DNA from: Rhizophlyctis rosea
Taxonomy: Eukaryota; Chytridiomycota; Chytridiomycetes; Rhizophlyctidales; Rhizophlyctidaceae
Direction: 5' to 3'
Length of the DNA stretch: 48,828 bases
NCBI GenBank assembly: GCA_027596075.1
Contig: JADGJC010000293.1
Location: forward strand, 1-48,828
Shown: in pieces, positions 11,360 to 21,816 of the stretch
Position numbering within the stretch: the first letter of the stretch is position 1
How the letters are laid out: every line of letters begins with the position of its first letter
The notes under the pieces: generated by a model
What the model saw: only the letters and a program-made list of their open reading frames with translations
What the model was told of the DNA's origin: nothing
The model's database searches: none
Made by a program: the position numbers and the translations under genes

Positions 11360-13008
11360 TCACACCGAAAACTCCCTCGTATCAAACCTCTCAAAAACCC
11401 TATGCGATTTCCACCGCCGGTCACCATCAATCCACTCCCAAAACCCAACACTCACAACATAATCCTTCCAATCCTCATCAAACCCAACCCGCTCCCAACT
11501 CCTTTCCCACCGTCTATCCTGATCCTCCTGCCGATACCTCAAAGTCTCAAACGCGGCTGACCGAGTGACGTTGTTGAAGTCAAGTACGGCGGTGAGGATC
11601 CGTGTTCCATATTCAAAGGATTCGTCGTCGGAGTCTTCATCTATGGTGTTGGAGTAGTGATCTCCCAACACGATGCGGTCGTTGTTGGTGGTAGAGTTTG
11701 AGAGGACGTACATCTTGGTGTAGTGGTGTGTTTCGTCATCTATAGCGGCTGGGTGGATGAGGTTTTCGGGGAGGTGGTAGAGTGGACCGACTTGGGCGCC
11801 GGTTGATGGGTCAATTCGGGCGATCGTGGTTTCAAGGAGGATGTAGTCGTAGTATGTTCGTTGCTGTCTTGTGTTTAGGGCGACATAGATGTGGGATTTG
11901 GATGCGGAGAGGAGACTGCGGTTTGTGGTTGGTAATATGGTTGAGGAGTTTAGGAGGGGTGTAAGAGGGCGGGACCAAAGGAGTGTTCCCTTTAGGCTGT
12001 ATTTGGTGAGGACTTCGTGGATGGGGTCTGTTGGTTTTGAGCTTGGGGAGGCTTGGATGACTGTGATGGTTGCACCGGATGCATCCACGACGAGTTGCTT
12101 TGGATTGATGGTGCCCAGCGATATTAGGGGTTTCATTCCCACGGTGTTGCGGTCAACCCCAAATAGGACGCTACCATCGGCGTATTGAGGGGCCATAGGG
12201 CATAGGAGGAGAAGGTATGTGGAGTTGACGAGGTAGGACCATGAGGGAGGCAGACATCCATCACATGGTGTCGTGTGCACTTGAGGGTGTGGTCTACCAT
12301 TTGCTGTGGAGTGCCATTGCACGAAGATGGTGTTGTTCTGTAAACCAGAAAGCGCGAAATACTCAGGCTCCTCGCAGGTGGTCCACGGACCCTCTGCCTC
12401 CGTCTGATGACTGAGACTGGAGTTCATCACGTCCTTCTCCCGGACGTATTCTGCATCAGCACCCGTCGCAACAGTGCTTACATTGGTGTAAGGCCAATAC
12501 TTGGTAAATATCCAGCTGTGCGTCCAACCAAACCACAAAGTTCCATTTTTATTGACCAGGAACTTGCGTACTTCGATTTGGCCCAGTGGGAACCTACGAG
12601 TCTAGTGAACATGTAGAAGTGGCGGTTCGCGGAAGGGCGGGCGCAGGCGGACGGATGAAGGGACAAGGATTGAAGATCGCGTAATTGCATCCAGCCATAG
12701 CGGCGTTCAAAAAAATAGGGGTCTCGGATTGGGGTCTAAGGGATTGATAGAGTGGTTTGGGAAGGGTTGTAGTTCTTCACCGTCAGAATGAGAAGCGAGA
12801 TGCAGGTGAGGATGCGGAGTATGAGTGTCTTGTTCGATTTCTGAAGAGGGCTTTGCAGACTCTTTCCCCCCACCGCTTGCCGCGACGGGGAAGGCTTTGC
12901 TCCCGATTCGCCGTGCAGTGGTAACCTCCCGGTACTTGGCATATCGTTGACAGCACATCCACCCGAACCCTTCCATTTCAAATAGCAATCTTGGTAAAAT
13001 AAACTCAT
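11360..13008 (-). CDS. Predicted type II membrane glycoprotein, unknown function
   Basis: Proposed exons are 13008-12781, 12735-12653 and 12593-11360, giving 514 aa. The first exon encodes a basic/polar head and then one hydrophobic segment (LILRILTCISLLILT, about residues 61-75), a signal-anchor. The remainder is predicted extracellular, with many N-glycosylation sequons (NGT, NVS, NSS, NNT, NST, NRS, NVT) and beta-rich text with PQQ/TolB-like spacing such as LFGVDRNTVGM. Intron 1 is only 45 nt, GTGAAG..CTTAG, and removes an in-frame TAG. Intron 2 (59 nt, GTCCGC donor) is less certain, but the phases fit, and downstream sequence in the same frame reads continuously as QIEVRKFLVNKNGTLWFGW. 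A bounded beta-propeller is possible but not shown. The gene is divergent from the ankyrin-like gene. The main exon is well supported; the 5' exons are less so. Confidence 0.65.
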
Positions 13009-13012
13009 GCGC

Positions 13013-13079
13013 GAGACTGGATGGCCAGTCTCAGTGGGGGCAAGAATCAGGATCAAAGTTGCCAAGTTGCCAAGTTGGC
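13013..13079. promoter_or_regulatory. Inverted repeat and 8-bp triple repeat in divergent promoter
   Basis: The 263-bp gap between divergent start codons holds a perfect inverted repeat. Arms GAGACTGG (13013-13020) and CCAGTCTC (13025-13032) flank a 4-bp loop, directly abutting the start of the leftward gene. Next come three tandem copies of AAGTTGCC/AAGTTGCC/AAGTTGGC (13056-13079). The sequence shows the repeats; a regulatory role is inference from position. Confidence 0.5.
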
Positions 13080-13271
13080 GAGTACTTGAGGTTGGGCTGA
13101 GAGTGGCTTGGTGGATGGGGACCTCCTCTTGCGCCCACCCGCTGCATTCTTTTGTCCACAATTTTTGTGCATCTACAGCTATCCTCGGGCCCATCAAGCC
13201 GACCCCTTGCCGCCGTGTACTGACAGAATCCACACCACCTCCACACCCTGCACTCTCCCACCCACCGTATC

Positions 13272-14426
13272 ATGATGTTAACCCTCCCCCTCGAACTAAT
13301 CCACCTAATCTTCCTCCACCTGCCCCCCAAACTCGGCTACCAACTCGGCGTAACTCTCTCCGTCCGCTACAACTACCCACACGTCCGCAACCACTTCCTT
13401 CCCCATCTTCGCCCACTCTTCCCTGACCGTGCCTCCCAACATGGGTATGTTGGCCTCCTGGAATGGTCAATGAACTGGTGCCACAAGAACGGAAAGGATT
13501 TCCGGTATACCACCTTTGCTATGGACGAAGCTTCGGCGTTTGGTCACGTGTCGGTGTTGGAATGGTGGGCTCGGAGTGGTTTACCGCTGAAGTACTCACG
13601 GGAAGCTATTTGCTTGGCCTGCAAGTTTGGGCACGTGCCGGTGTTAGAGTGGTGGAGGAACTCTGGGTTGGAGTTGCCGGACTTGGCCTTGCACGGAACC
13701 ATGGACACGGCTAGTAGGTATGGGCACGTACCTGTTCTGGAATGGTTGAGGACCAGCGGGCTCCCATTGATGTGGACAGAGGGTTCCATGGACGACGCCA
13801 GCCAGTATGGGCAAGTTGGGGTATTGGCCTGGTGGAAGGGAAGCGGGTTGGAGCTAAGATACAGTCGGTCAGCAATCAATGCAGCTAGTGCCTATGGACG
13901 ACTACGCGCCCTTGAATGGTGGAAGGGAAGTGGGCTGCCATTGATCTGGACTGATGGTGCCATCGATGATGCCAGTTATCATGGGCATATAGACGTTTTG
14001 AAATGGAAAGCATCAGGGCTAGAGATAAAATACAGTCATTACGCACTTGATAATGCAAGTGCACGGGGTGCAGTCCATATCTTAGACTGGTGGGAGGTAT
14101 CTGGTTTGGAACTGAAGTATACGGAATGGACCATGTATGCAGCTAGTCGCGGTGATCACATGGATGTACTGGACTGGTGGGTTGCAAGTGGGTTGGAATT
14201 GAAGTACGAGGACGATGATAGGGCCTGGAGTCTGTCTGATGAAGTTCTGGAGTGGTGGAGGAGGAGCGGGTTGAATTCACGGTGGGCTCGTCCGGACGTA
14301 GACTTGCTGCAGCCCCTGTCTATTGGACAATGGGCGTCTTATCAGCTAAATAGGGTGGGTCGGTGGATGGCATCCTCGACAGACTCTGCATGGAAGTGGT
14401 GGGAGAAGGGTACGGTTTCACAGTAG
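13272..14426 (+). CDS. F-box-like, WW-type ankyrin-repeat protein
   Basis: Single exon, 384 aa; Met1 or Met2 could be the start. The N-terminus LPLELIHLIFLHLPPKLG resembles an F-box helix. About nine or ten repeats of roughly 29-31 residues follow from about residue 70. The consensus is A(I/M)DxAS-x-[YF]GHVxVLEWWxxSGLxLKYS. This is the ankyrin-derived repeat type seen in expanded families of zoosporic fungi and giant viruses, in which GHLDVL/EWW replaces the canonical ankyrin signature. Repeat 6 has lost one residue of the WW pair (LKWKASG), and the last unit is shortened (about residues 325-340). The C-terminus is W-rich (SAWKWWEKG). F-box plus ankyrin proteins usually act as substrate adaptors for SCF ubiquitin ligases; that role is inferred here. 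Codon choice switches from C-rich in the F-box part to G-rich in the repeats. Confidence 0.8.
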   Translation: MMLTLPLELIHLIFLHLPPKLGYQLGVTLSVRYNYPHVRNHFLPHLRPLFPDRASQHGYVGLLEWSMNWCHKNGKDFRYTTFAMDEASAFGHVSVLEWWARSGLPLKYSREAICLACKFGHVPVLEWWRNSGLELPDLALHGTMDTASRYGHVPVLEWLRTSGLPLMWTEGSMDDASQYGQVGVLAWWKGSGLELRYSRSAINAASAYGRLRALEWWKGSGLPLIWTDGAIDDASYHGHIDVLKWKASGLEIKYSHYALDNASARGAVHILDWWEVSGLELKYTEWTMYAASRGDHMDVLDWWVASGLELKYEDDDRAWSLSDEVLEWWRRSGLNSRWARPDVDLLQPLSIGQWASYQLNRVGRWMASSTDSAWKWWEKGTVSQ

Positions 14427-15337
14427 GCATCATGCGCTTACGACGCCGGTACATATTTTATCTGCAAAGTCCTTTCAAATATATCCTGTTGGCATATGAA
14501 GTTACCGAACATGGTGGTGGGCTTTGACATCAAGGAAGTGCCGACACTTATTACTGACCTCACTTTATACTGCTTGATCCAAAATACATTACTTTGATAT
14601 CGACTTCTTTCTTTTGACGATATGCATTTTGGTGGTGGTAGGGAGATGGTGTCACGACCAAAACTCCAATTTTACATCCGAGACTTTCACTTCACTCAGT
14701 CAGACCCACCCCCGCCAAAATTTTGACCACTGTTGGATCCAATCTTCTCTTCAGCTTCCCATCCGCTAAAGTGATCCCAAATCTTTGTGCAGCGCCCGAT
14801 CCGCTAAGTGATCCGACATCATACCTACGGTGGACGGCCGGACGGCCGGATGGTTGTTCATTTCAAAACCACCTTAGATTTGGTGGTGGTGCACTTTGTT
14901 ACACAGAAAAAGCGGCTGTCAATCAAGGAGGTTGACCGTTCCGTCTCTCATCAAGGGGGTTTTCTAATGGTCGTGTAGGCTAAACCGTTATCCGAGTCCA
15001 TTTGGGGCTGAGAATGGACCAAAAGGCGGTCGTGGAAATTTTCAACCTCCGAGGTACCCGCCCCAAATCTCAAAAAAGTAAAAAACGTTCCAGTGTGACT
15101 GCTGAACATAGCTGAACATGGCCGTCGACTCTTATATAAATGACCATATGCCGGTAGCACGGTGAGAGGTCAACATACCGTCAATCGCCCAGCGCTACCC
15201 CACATCATCGGTAGTTCAGAAAAAGAGGTTCTGCAAGATCTGGAGGATTGCCTGATTACGAGCAATGAAACAATGTAAGCCCTTGCTTCCACAACCGAAT
15301 TTCCAAAATGAAGACATATTGACCTCCTCTCCAGATA
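14427..15337. other. Intergenic spacer with TATA-like site
   Basis: No gene is supported here. TTATATAAAT at about 15132-15141 lies roughly 200 bp upstream of the acetyltransferase start and may be its TATA element. A short duplication of the GC palindrome CGGCCGGA sits at about 14836-14851. Related words CCGCTAA(A)GTGATCC occur twice between 14762 and 14815. Confidence 0.5.
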
Positions 15338-15997
15338 ATGAAGACCACCCAAGTCCAGATCATATCCACGCCAGAGGGAATCGAGGCCGTCAGTCACCTC
15401 CTGCACGAAGTCTACATCACCGAAATGGGATGGAAAATCCACCCCTCCAATCCCGCCGGAATCCGTGTACACACCCAATCACAAACACTGACAGACATCC
15501 GAGACGACACCGCAACCTTCTTCGGCGTATTTGAAGACGGGGAGTTGGCAGCTTGTATACGAATATGCCGGCGGTTTAAGGGGTTGTTTGAGTTACAAGA
15601 GTACGAGGCGGGGAGGGCCTTCACCGCCATGCTGGACTCCATCCCCAATCTCGTCGAAATCAATCGGTTTGCGGTTCGAAAACGCTTCAGAGGGAAGGGA
15701 TATGGATTGATTCTGATGCGAGCAGTAGCGGCTTATTGTCAAGAAATGGGTTTCCTCTTCTTTGCTGCCCCATCGTCACCCTCGGTCATCGGGATAATGA
15801 AAAGGGTCGGCGTTCCTAAACTCAAAGGCGCCAAATTCAAGTACGAGGCAAGCGATCCGTGCAATGCACAGCTGTTCCTTGTACGCGACCAGCAGCAAGT
15901 TGGTCAAATCATTGCACGAGGGACGGATCTGATCCGAAGAAGGGGGCCGGGGGATGGGTGGAGAACGTCTTGTCGGAGACTTTGGCGGCAGGTATGA
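15338..15997 (+). CDS. GNAT-fold N-acyltransferase
   Basis: An open frame of 219 codons. The hallmark GNAT acetyl/acyl-CoA pyrophosphate loop is EINRFAVRKRFRGKGYG (about residues 107-123; R-x-x-G-x-G), preceded by the beta-4 strand and followed by helix LILMRAVAAYCQEMGF. The N-terminal HEVYITEMGWK and the FFGVFEDGELAACIRICRRF segment resemble N-acyl amino acid or homoserine-lactone synthase-type GNATs more than histone acetyltransferases. The acceptor substrate cannot be read from sequence. The terminal TGA lies just after a CAG|GTATGA donor. Splicing to TTCGCAG at 16063 would replace the last residue with 45 more codons ending at 16201 (IRPLQYLLHSFGETYVARL and on). That stretch also holds an AAATAAAA signal, so it may instead be 3' UTR. 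It converges on the ABC transporter gene about 60-270 bp away. Confidence 0.8.
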   Translation: MKTTQVQIISTPEGIEAVSHLLHEVYITEMGWKIHPSNPAGIRVHTQSQTLTDIRDDTATFFGVFEDGELAACIRICRRFKGLFELQEYEAGRAFTAMLDSIPNLVEINRFAVRKRFRGKGYGLILMRAVAAYCQEMGFLFFAAPSSPSVIGIMKRVGVPKLKGAKFKYEASDPCNAQLFLVRDQQQVGQIIARGTDLIRRRGPGDGWRTSCRRLWRQV

Positions 15998-16263
15998 AAC
16001 ATCATAAATACATAAGTTTTATGTGCACTCTCCATGATTTTAACAATGAACCCCCCTTCGCAGATACGGCCCCTTCAATATTTGTTGCATAGCTTCGGAG
16101 AAACATACGTCGCAAGATTAGCATTGTTTGTAAAGTTGTTTCAAATAAAATGGGGGCAACAATTCACAGAAGCTTACAATATTGTCTTTATATATACATG
16201 AAATCCTATACTATGACTTGAATAAGTATGCGTTACATACCACACGGATATGACTTGGATGCA

Positions 16264-19200
16264 CTATTTCGCCAAGCTTTTGAGGAGGTCTGCGTTCACC
16301 GGTCCTGTTTCGTCTACCATTGCTTTAAACTTGCCGCCCTCCAACTTGAGTAGGTTCTTTGGTGAGTCGTATTCAAGAATTTCGCCAGCAGAAAGGACCA
16401 TGACGCGGTCGTAGTCGATGATGGTGTTCTGAATCGGTTTGGATGATAGCGTTTAGCAACATACCCAGCCACGCCAAACGAAGGAATTCATCAAAACTCA
16501 CCAGTCGATGTGCAATCGTAACAACAGTCACGCCATCAAAATCACTCCGCAAGACTTTTTGGATGACGGCATCGGTTTCGTAATCGATGTTGGCAGTGGC
16601 TTCGTCCAGAACGAGGATGTTTGGCTTTTTTAACATGGCGCGTGCTAGACAAAGCAATTGTCGTTGTCCAACACTCAAATTTTCGCCCCCTTCACTGATC
16701 GGCATCTCCAACCCTTTCCCCTCCTTCACCACACGCTCCTTGATCCCCGCCCTCTCCAAAGCATCCCAAATAGCCGAATCCTCATGCACGTTGAAGGGAT
16801 CCAAATTCGAGCGCACAGTACCCGAAAACACAACAGGGTCTTGCGGGATGATCGACAACCCCGACCGCAGCTCTTTAAGAGGAATAGAAGCAGCATCGAC
16901 CCCATCAATCTCAATCACTCCACCCTCCAACTCAACCAATCGAAACAACGCCACCATCAACGAACTCTTCCCACTCCCCGTCCGTCCGACTACGCCGACC
17001 TTCTCCCCATTCCGAATGATGAAACTAACATTCTTCAACACTTCCGGTAAGTCCGGCGCGTACCTCATCACTACGTCTTCCGCAACGATACTCCCCGTCC
17101 TAGGCCATCCTGAAGCCTTCACTTCCTCCACCGACTTGCCCTCAACCACACGAGGACCATATGTATCTTCAACGTTCAATCGATACGCATACTCCTCAAC
17201 CCTCTCAACAGCATTCATCGCAACCTCCGTATCCGTAAACTGCCTCACACAAAAGTTCAACGTCTGCGTAACTTGCAGCGCGTAACTAAGACTCAACCCC
17301 ACCAGCGCCGTACTGATGTTTTCGTTCGTCCGACTTGCCAATCCGAAAGCTGCGGCGCAAAACACGAGGAGGGATCCAAGCGTTTCGAGACGGACGGAGA
17401 GCCACCTTTGAGCGGTGACGAGGAGGTAGTAGGGACTGTTGTTTGTGTCGATCATTCCGTCGTTTAGGGAGATGAAGCGGTTTTGATCGCGGTATGCGCG
17501 GATTGTGGGGAGGCCGGTGAGAGTTTCCCCAACGTGGGCGTAGAGTGGGGAACGTGTTAGGGAGTCGATACGTTTGAGTTCTCGGCTGACGTTGCGGTAG
17601 ATCTTTTGGACGAAGTAGTAGAAAGTCATAACCGGAACGAGGACGATGGCGAACCAGGGTGTTGCGTACATTATAAGGATGAAAGTCGATATACTGCCGG
17701 AGAACGTGATGGTGAACATACGGAAGGAGTCGGAGATGGTGTTATCTAGACCGTCCATGTCCTTACTGAAACGATTGATGATACGACCTAAGGGTGTAGT
17801 ATCGAAGAACCGGACAGGGGCGTTGAGGATACGACGAGCAGCATCTTGGTGGAGCATTCGAGCAGCTTGAACGCCCTTCAGGGCAAAGAACACACCAAAG
17901 ACGTAAGTCGCAAGAGCTTGTCCGAATCCCCAGGCCCAGTACACGCCCACATATTGGCCTTGACTGAGTTTAGGTACTTCGTTATTAGTCCAGACTACCA
18001 ACCAGTAATCTGTGCCCACTTTGAAGCATTGAAGGACGAGGGCGGTGAGGAGGAGACCAACGATGAAGGTGGATCCGCCGCCGGCTTTGGTGTATGAGAG
18101 CCATACGCTGGCTTTGACTGCACCTGTGGCGCGGTCTTCTGTCTGCATGAGGGCTTTGCCGGGACCGCGGGCGACAGGATTGACTGGTGTTGCGATGCCA
18201 GCAGCCTTGGTCGCACTTGCCGCGGCCGCCGCATCAGTCCCAACGACCTCAACAACCTTGATCTCCGCACTCGTATCGGCAACCTCCACCCCTTCCACCT
18301 CTGTGTCCGTACTCTCCCCCTCACTCTCAACACCCCCATACCCCTTCATCAAAGTCGCAAACTCCCCATCCTTCGCCATAAGATCCGCATACGTCCCCTG
18401 CTCAGCAACTTCACCCTCCCGCATAACAATAACCCAATCCACTCGGGGAAGGCAATGCAGCTGATGTGTGACCAGAACCCGCGTTTTTCCACTCAACGCC
18501 CCACAAATACACTCCTCAAACAAATGCCGTCCGACATGCGCATCGACAGCGCTAAGTGGGTCGTCCAATAAGACGATATCGGGGTTGAAGTACATCACCC
18601 GCGCTAAATTAACCCTCTGCTTCTGCCCTCCCGAAAGATTAATCCCCCGCTCCCCAATCATTGTCATATCCCCGCTTTCCAGAACCTCCAAATCGCGTTC
18701 CAGAGCAGAAGCGTGGATGCAGCGCCAGTAGCGTTCCTCGTTCCACTCTTTACCGAATACGACGTTTTCTCGGAGAGAGGCGTTTTGGATCCAAGCTTGT
18801 TGGGCAGCGTAGCCCATGGAGCCGCTGAAGGCTACGTGGCCGGAGGTTCGTTTCATTTCCCCTGTGAGGGCGGAGAGGAGGGAGGATTTGCCGGAGCCTA
18901 CGGTGCCGACGATTGCAGTTAGCGTGCCGTAGGGGATGTGGAGGTTTATGTTGCGGAGGGTGGAAGTTTTGAGGATGGAGGGGCTGGTCGGGGTGGGAGG
19001 TGTGGCTTCGGGAGCGACTTTCGTTTCGTCTGTTGAACCTGATCCAGATGATTGGGAAGAGACGGATTCCTCTTTTCCCTTCTCAGCATCGACCTTGATC
19101 TCCGTCACCTCATCCTCCTTTTCGCCTTCCTTTTTTACATCCAATCCCTTCTCCTTTCCCTCCCCTTTACCTCCCACCTGCTCCGCCTTCGCCTCCCACG

Positions 19201-20857
19201 CAAACTCCCCCTCCTCAACCACCACCGCAAACGGCAACGTCCCATCAATCTCCGGCTGCGCATCCAACTCATCCGCAACAAGCATATCCTCAATACGCTG
19301 CACCGCCACTTTCATATCCGCCAGATTCACAATCAACTGCGGCAAAAACATGAGTGGGAACCGTAAAAGAGCATACCACGATAACGCCGGAAAGATCTTA
19401 GTGGGGTCCAATGGGTTCGTCAACCCGTATGCAACGATACCAAGCGCAGCGGAAAAGACGGGAAGGCCGAACGCGATGGCCATGACGAATGCGTTAAGGA
19501 AAGATCGACGAAACACTTCCTTCATCTCCTTATTCCGAATCGTCTCGATCTTCTCCGCAAAAGACGCTTCCCACGCAAAAAACTTCAGCACTCGAATGCC
19601 TTGCAGGACTTCCTGGGTCAGGCGAACTCTTTGATCAGTGATCGGGGCGACGTTCCGTCTAACCTGGCTGAGGATCTTCATGAGACGCATTTGGATGGGT
19701 CCCGTAACAGCCAGGAGGGCCATACCGACGAGAGCTGGCCAGCCGAGTTGGATGCAGAGCATGATGGTTACGGCGAGGACTTGGGTTGGGGCGGTCCACA
19801 TTAGGTGCATGAAGGTGATGAATTGTTCTATGCGGGCGGTATCGGTGGCTGGACACAGGTGAAAGAGGGGTGAGGTTGGTAAGTTTGCTCATATGGGAAT
19901 GGAATGCATAAGCGAGTGCAACAAGGTGCGGAATCGGTACTCACCGACCATGGTCATCACTCGACCGGAACTGTATGTTTGTCGAGACAATGAGGATAAG
20001 GTGAGTGACTTTCTATAGATGGCAGCGACGAGTGCTCCACGGACTGCCATTCCTTCTGTTGTTGTTTTCTGAATGCGTTGCGCGTTTCAGTAGTGATCCC
20101 GAAATGTGCCTTACGGATATGTCATACCTGGAAATAATTGGCGGTAGACAGTGTGCCCGTTATCGAGACTGCGAGGAGGATGATACAATATGCGAACCTG
20201 GTATTGACATGGATGAAACGTCAGAACCTCAGCCAAAACTGCGACCTCCCACATAGCATGCAAAGCTGATGCACTCAACACGAACCCTTTGCCCAACGCC
20301 GGTAGATTCTGCTGCTGTACCGGATGCGTGGCATTGTACTCCGAAATACCTCTCGACTCCGCCACAAACTCCAAAATATACTTGACAATGAAAGGACTGA
20401 ATATCACCGCCATATCCCCAATGAACTTAATAATACCCGTAGGACCAATCCTCCACTTGTAAGCCCGAATCATAGCTCTGATGAGTGACGGCCGTTCCTT
20501 CTTCCCGTCTCGCCAAAGTTGGAGTTCTTCTTCCCATTTTGCCTGAAACTCAGTGTACAAGGCATCGACGCTCCATCGAGGCGTTACATGCCATAGATCG
20601 GATGCTTGGAGAGGTTGTTGATTCCCGACGTGGAAGACTGTGTTCATCCATGAAAAGGTGAGGCGGGAGAAGATGTTGGCGCTATCTATGGGCATGGGGT
20701 ATTCAGGACCCCAGTTTTTTGGTAGCTTTCGGGGTTTGGTGGTTTTGCCCGTCGGGGCATCGGCGGTGGATTTGATTGTGACATGAGATATGAGCGCATC
20801 CTTCGATTTCTCTGGGAGGATATGGGACGATGATAGAGAATCTGCTGAATGGGACAT
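16264..20857 (-). CDS. ABCC-subfamily full ABC transporter (MRP/Yor1-like)
   Basis: Five exons in phase: 20857-20253, 20197-20128, 20068-19945, 19848-16502 and 16428-16264, predicting 1436 aa. Layout is cytosolic N-terminus, TMD1, NBD1, TMD2, NBD2, with no N-terminal TMD0. The start is chosen at MSHSADSL because NIFSRLTFSWMN, the usual entry to TMD1 in short ABCC proteins, follows at about residue 60. NBD1: Walker A GTVGSGKSS, Q-loop AAQQAWIQNA, signature LSGGQKQR, Walker B IVLLDDPLSAVDAH, where Asp takes the place of the catalytic Glu as is normal for ABCC. NBD2: GRTGSGKSS, LSVGQRQL, ILVLDEATANID and H-loop TIAHRL, after which the last 72-73 nt intron falls. Family members export conjugates and drugs using ATP at plasma or vacuolar membrane; the substrate is unknown. 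A Lys/Glu/Ser-rich insertion of about 65-70 aa separates the FAWE A-loop from the core of NBD1. The final exon ends VNADLLKSLAK. Confidence 0.93.
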
Positions 20858-21816
20858 GACAGTGTATGATGATGAAGCTTTACTACGAAACTTGGCAGGA
20901 AAACAAGAAAACCCCTTCAGCGAATTGAAGATTGCCTGGGATTGTCCAGCGAACGGTTGGGGGTGCGTTCCGGAGATTGGCGGGTGTTCAACAGGAACAG
21001 ACTATGTGCTCATATATTCCAGAAATGCGAAAGCTGTTCCATAGAGAAGAAAAGCATAGTTTGTAATCACCGGAGACTCCGATGCTCGACGATCGGCAGG
21101 TTGAGGCTGGCAATAACATGGGCCAGCAAAGCATGGACTCAAAATGAAGTGCAGCCAAGAGAGAAGGAAAAGTGTGGGGCAACAAAATCATCGAGAGGAG
21201 GAGAGGGTGGGGAATTGAGGAGATGTGTGAAGCCAGCCCAGAAGACAGGAAGTTTCCGATCCCAACATCCTGATCAAATTGCATGGGAATTGCGCAGCTT
21301 CCGTCACACAAGTCGAATATTCCGGGTCCATGGGTGAAGAGCGCGTCGCACAACTGCAAAAGTCGCCATAGGCAGGAGCGATTGAACAATCCTTCCGCGG
21401 AAAGCAAGTCAGAGCGGGGACGCTCACCATCCACTTGTTCGAAAGCTCCATCAGCTCCGATAAGAACACAAAATAAATACATTTCCTGACGTGGACATCC
21501 CTCAATTGTGCGATATCCGTACTTTGCTATGGACCCGGCAAGACCTACGTCTGACGCATTCTGACTCATGATGGAAATCTAATCTATCAGTGCCGGGATC
21601 AGCTTCATTGATTGCTTGATCGCCCCCAGGAGATGAGGAGATAACTGAGGGCGAAGTCATAAACCTGCTTCTGGCAGTATATGAGGTTTTCGCAATTAGG
21701 TGGCATTGTAAAGTATAAAACGGCTCATCGATAGCTCCCCCCAAGAGTCTATTTCAAGTCCCTCCGCATATCAAATCCAAACAATGAACCTCGCTCTCTT
21801 TAACTATGTATGTGGC
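20858..21816. other. Spacer with weak possible leftward exons
   Basis: Between the ABC transporter start and the solute-binding-like gene stop. A leftward open frame (21569-20988, 193 codons) reads SIAKYGYRTIEGC and LFCVLIGA, and later a hydrophobic LLLSMILLPHTFPSLLAAL. A GTGAGC donor near 21427 and a TTTGCAG acceptor near 21354 could split it. A TATA-like TTTTATACTT (21720-21711, minus strand) lies upstream. No family or consistent exon set was found, so no CDS is called; it could be a small membrane protein, 5' UTR or noise. Confidence 0.3.

Noticed and set aside
16587..17285. 232-codon plus-strand frame
   Set aside because: Antisense of TMD2/NBD2 of the ABC transporter, where all motifs lie on the minus strand.
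18936..19634. 232-codon plus-strand frame, Ser/Pro-rich
   Set aside because: Antisense shadow of the ABC transporter exon.
20988..21744. Seven-transmembrane domain downstream of the solute-binding-like ectodomain (class C GPCR idea)
   Set aside because: Only one or two hydrophobic stretches could be found and no exon set gives seven helices; kept only as an uncertain spacer.
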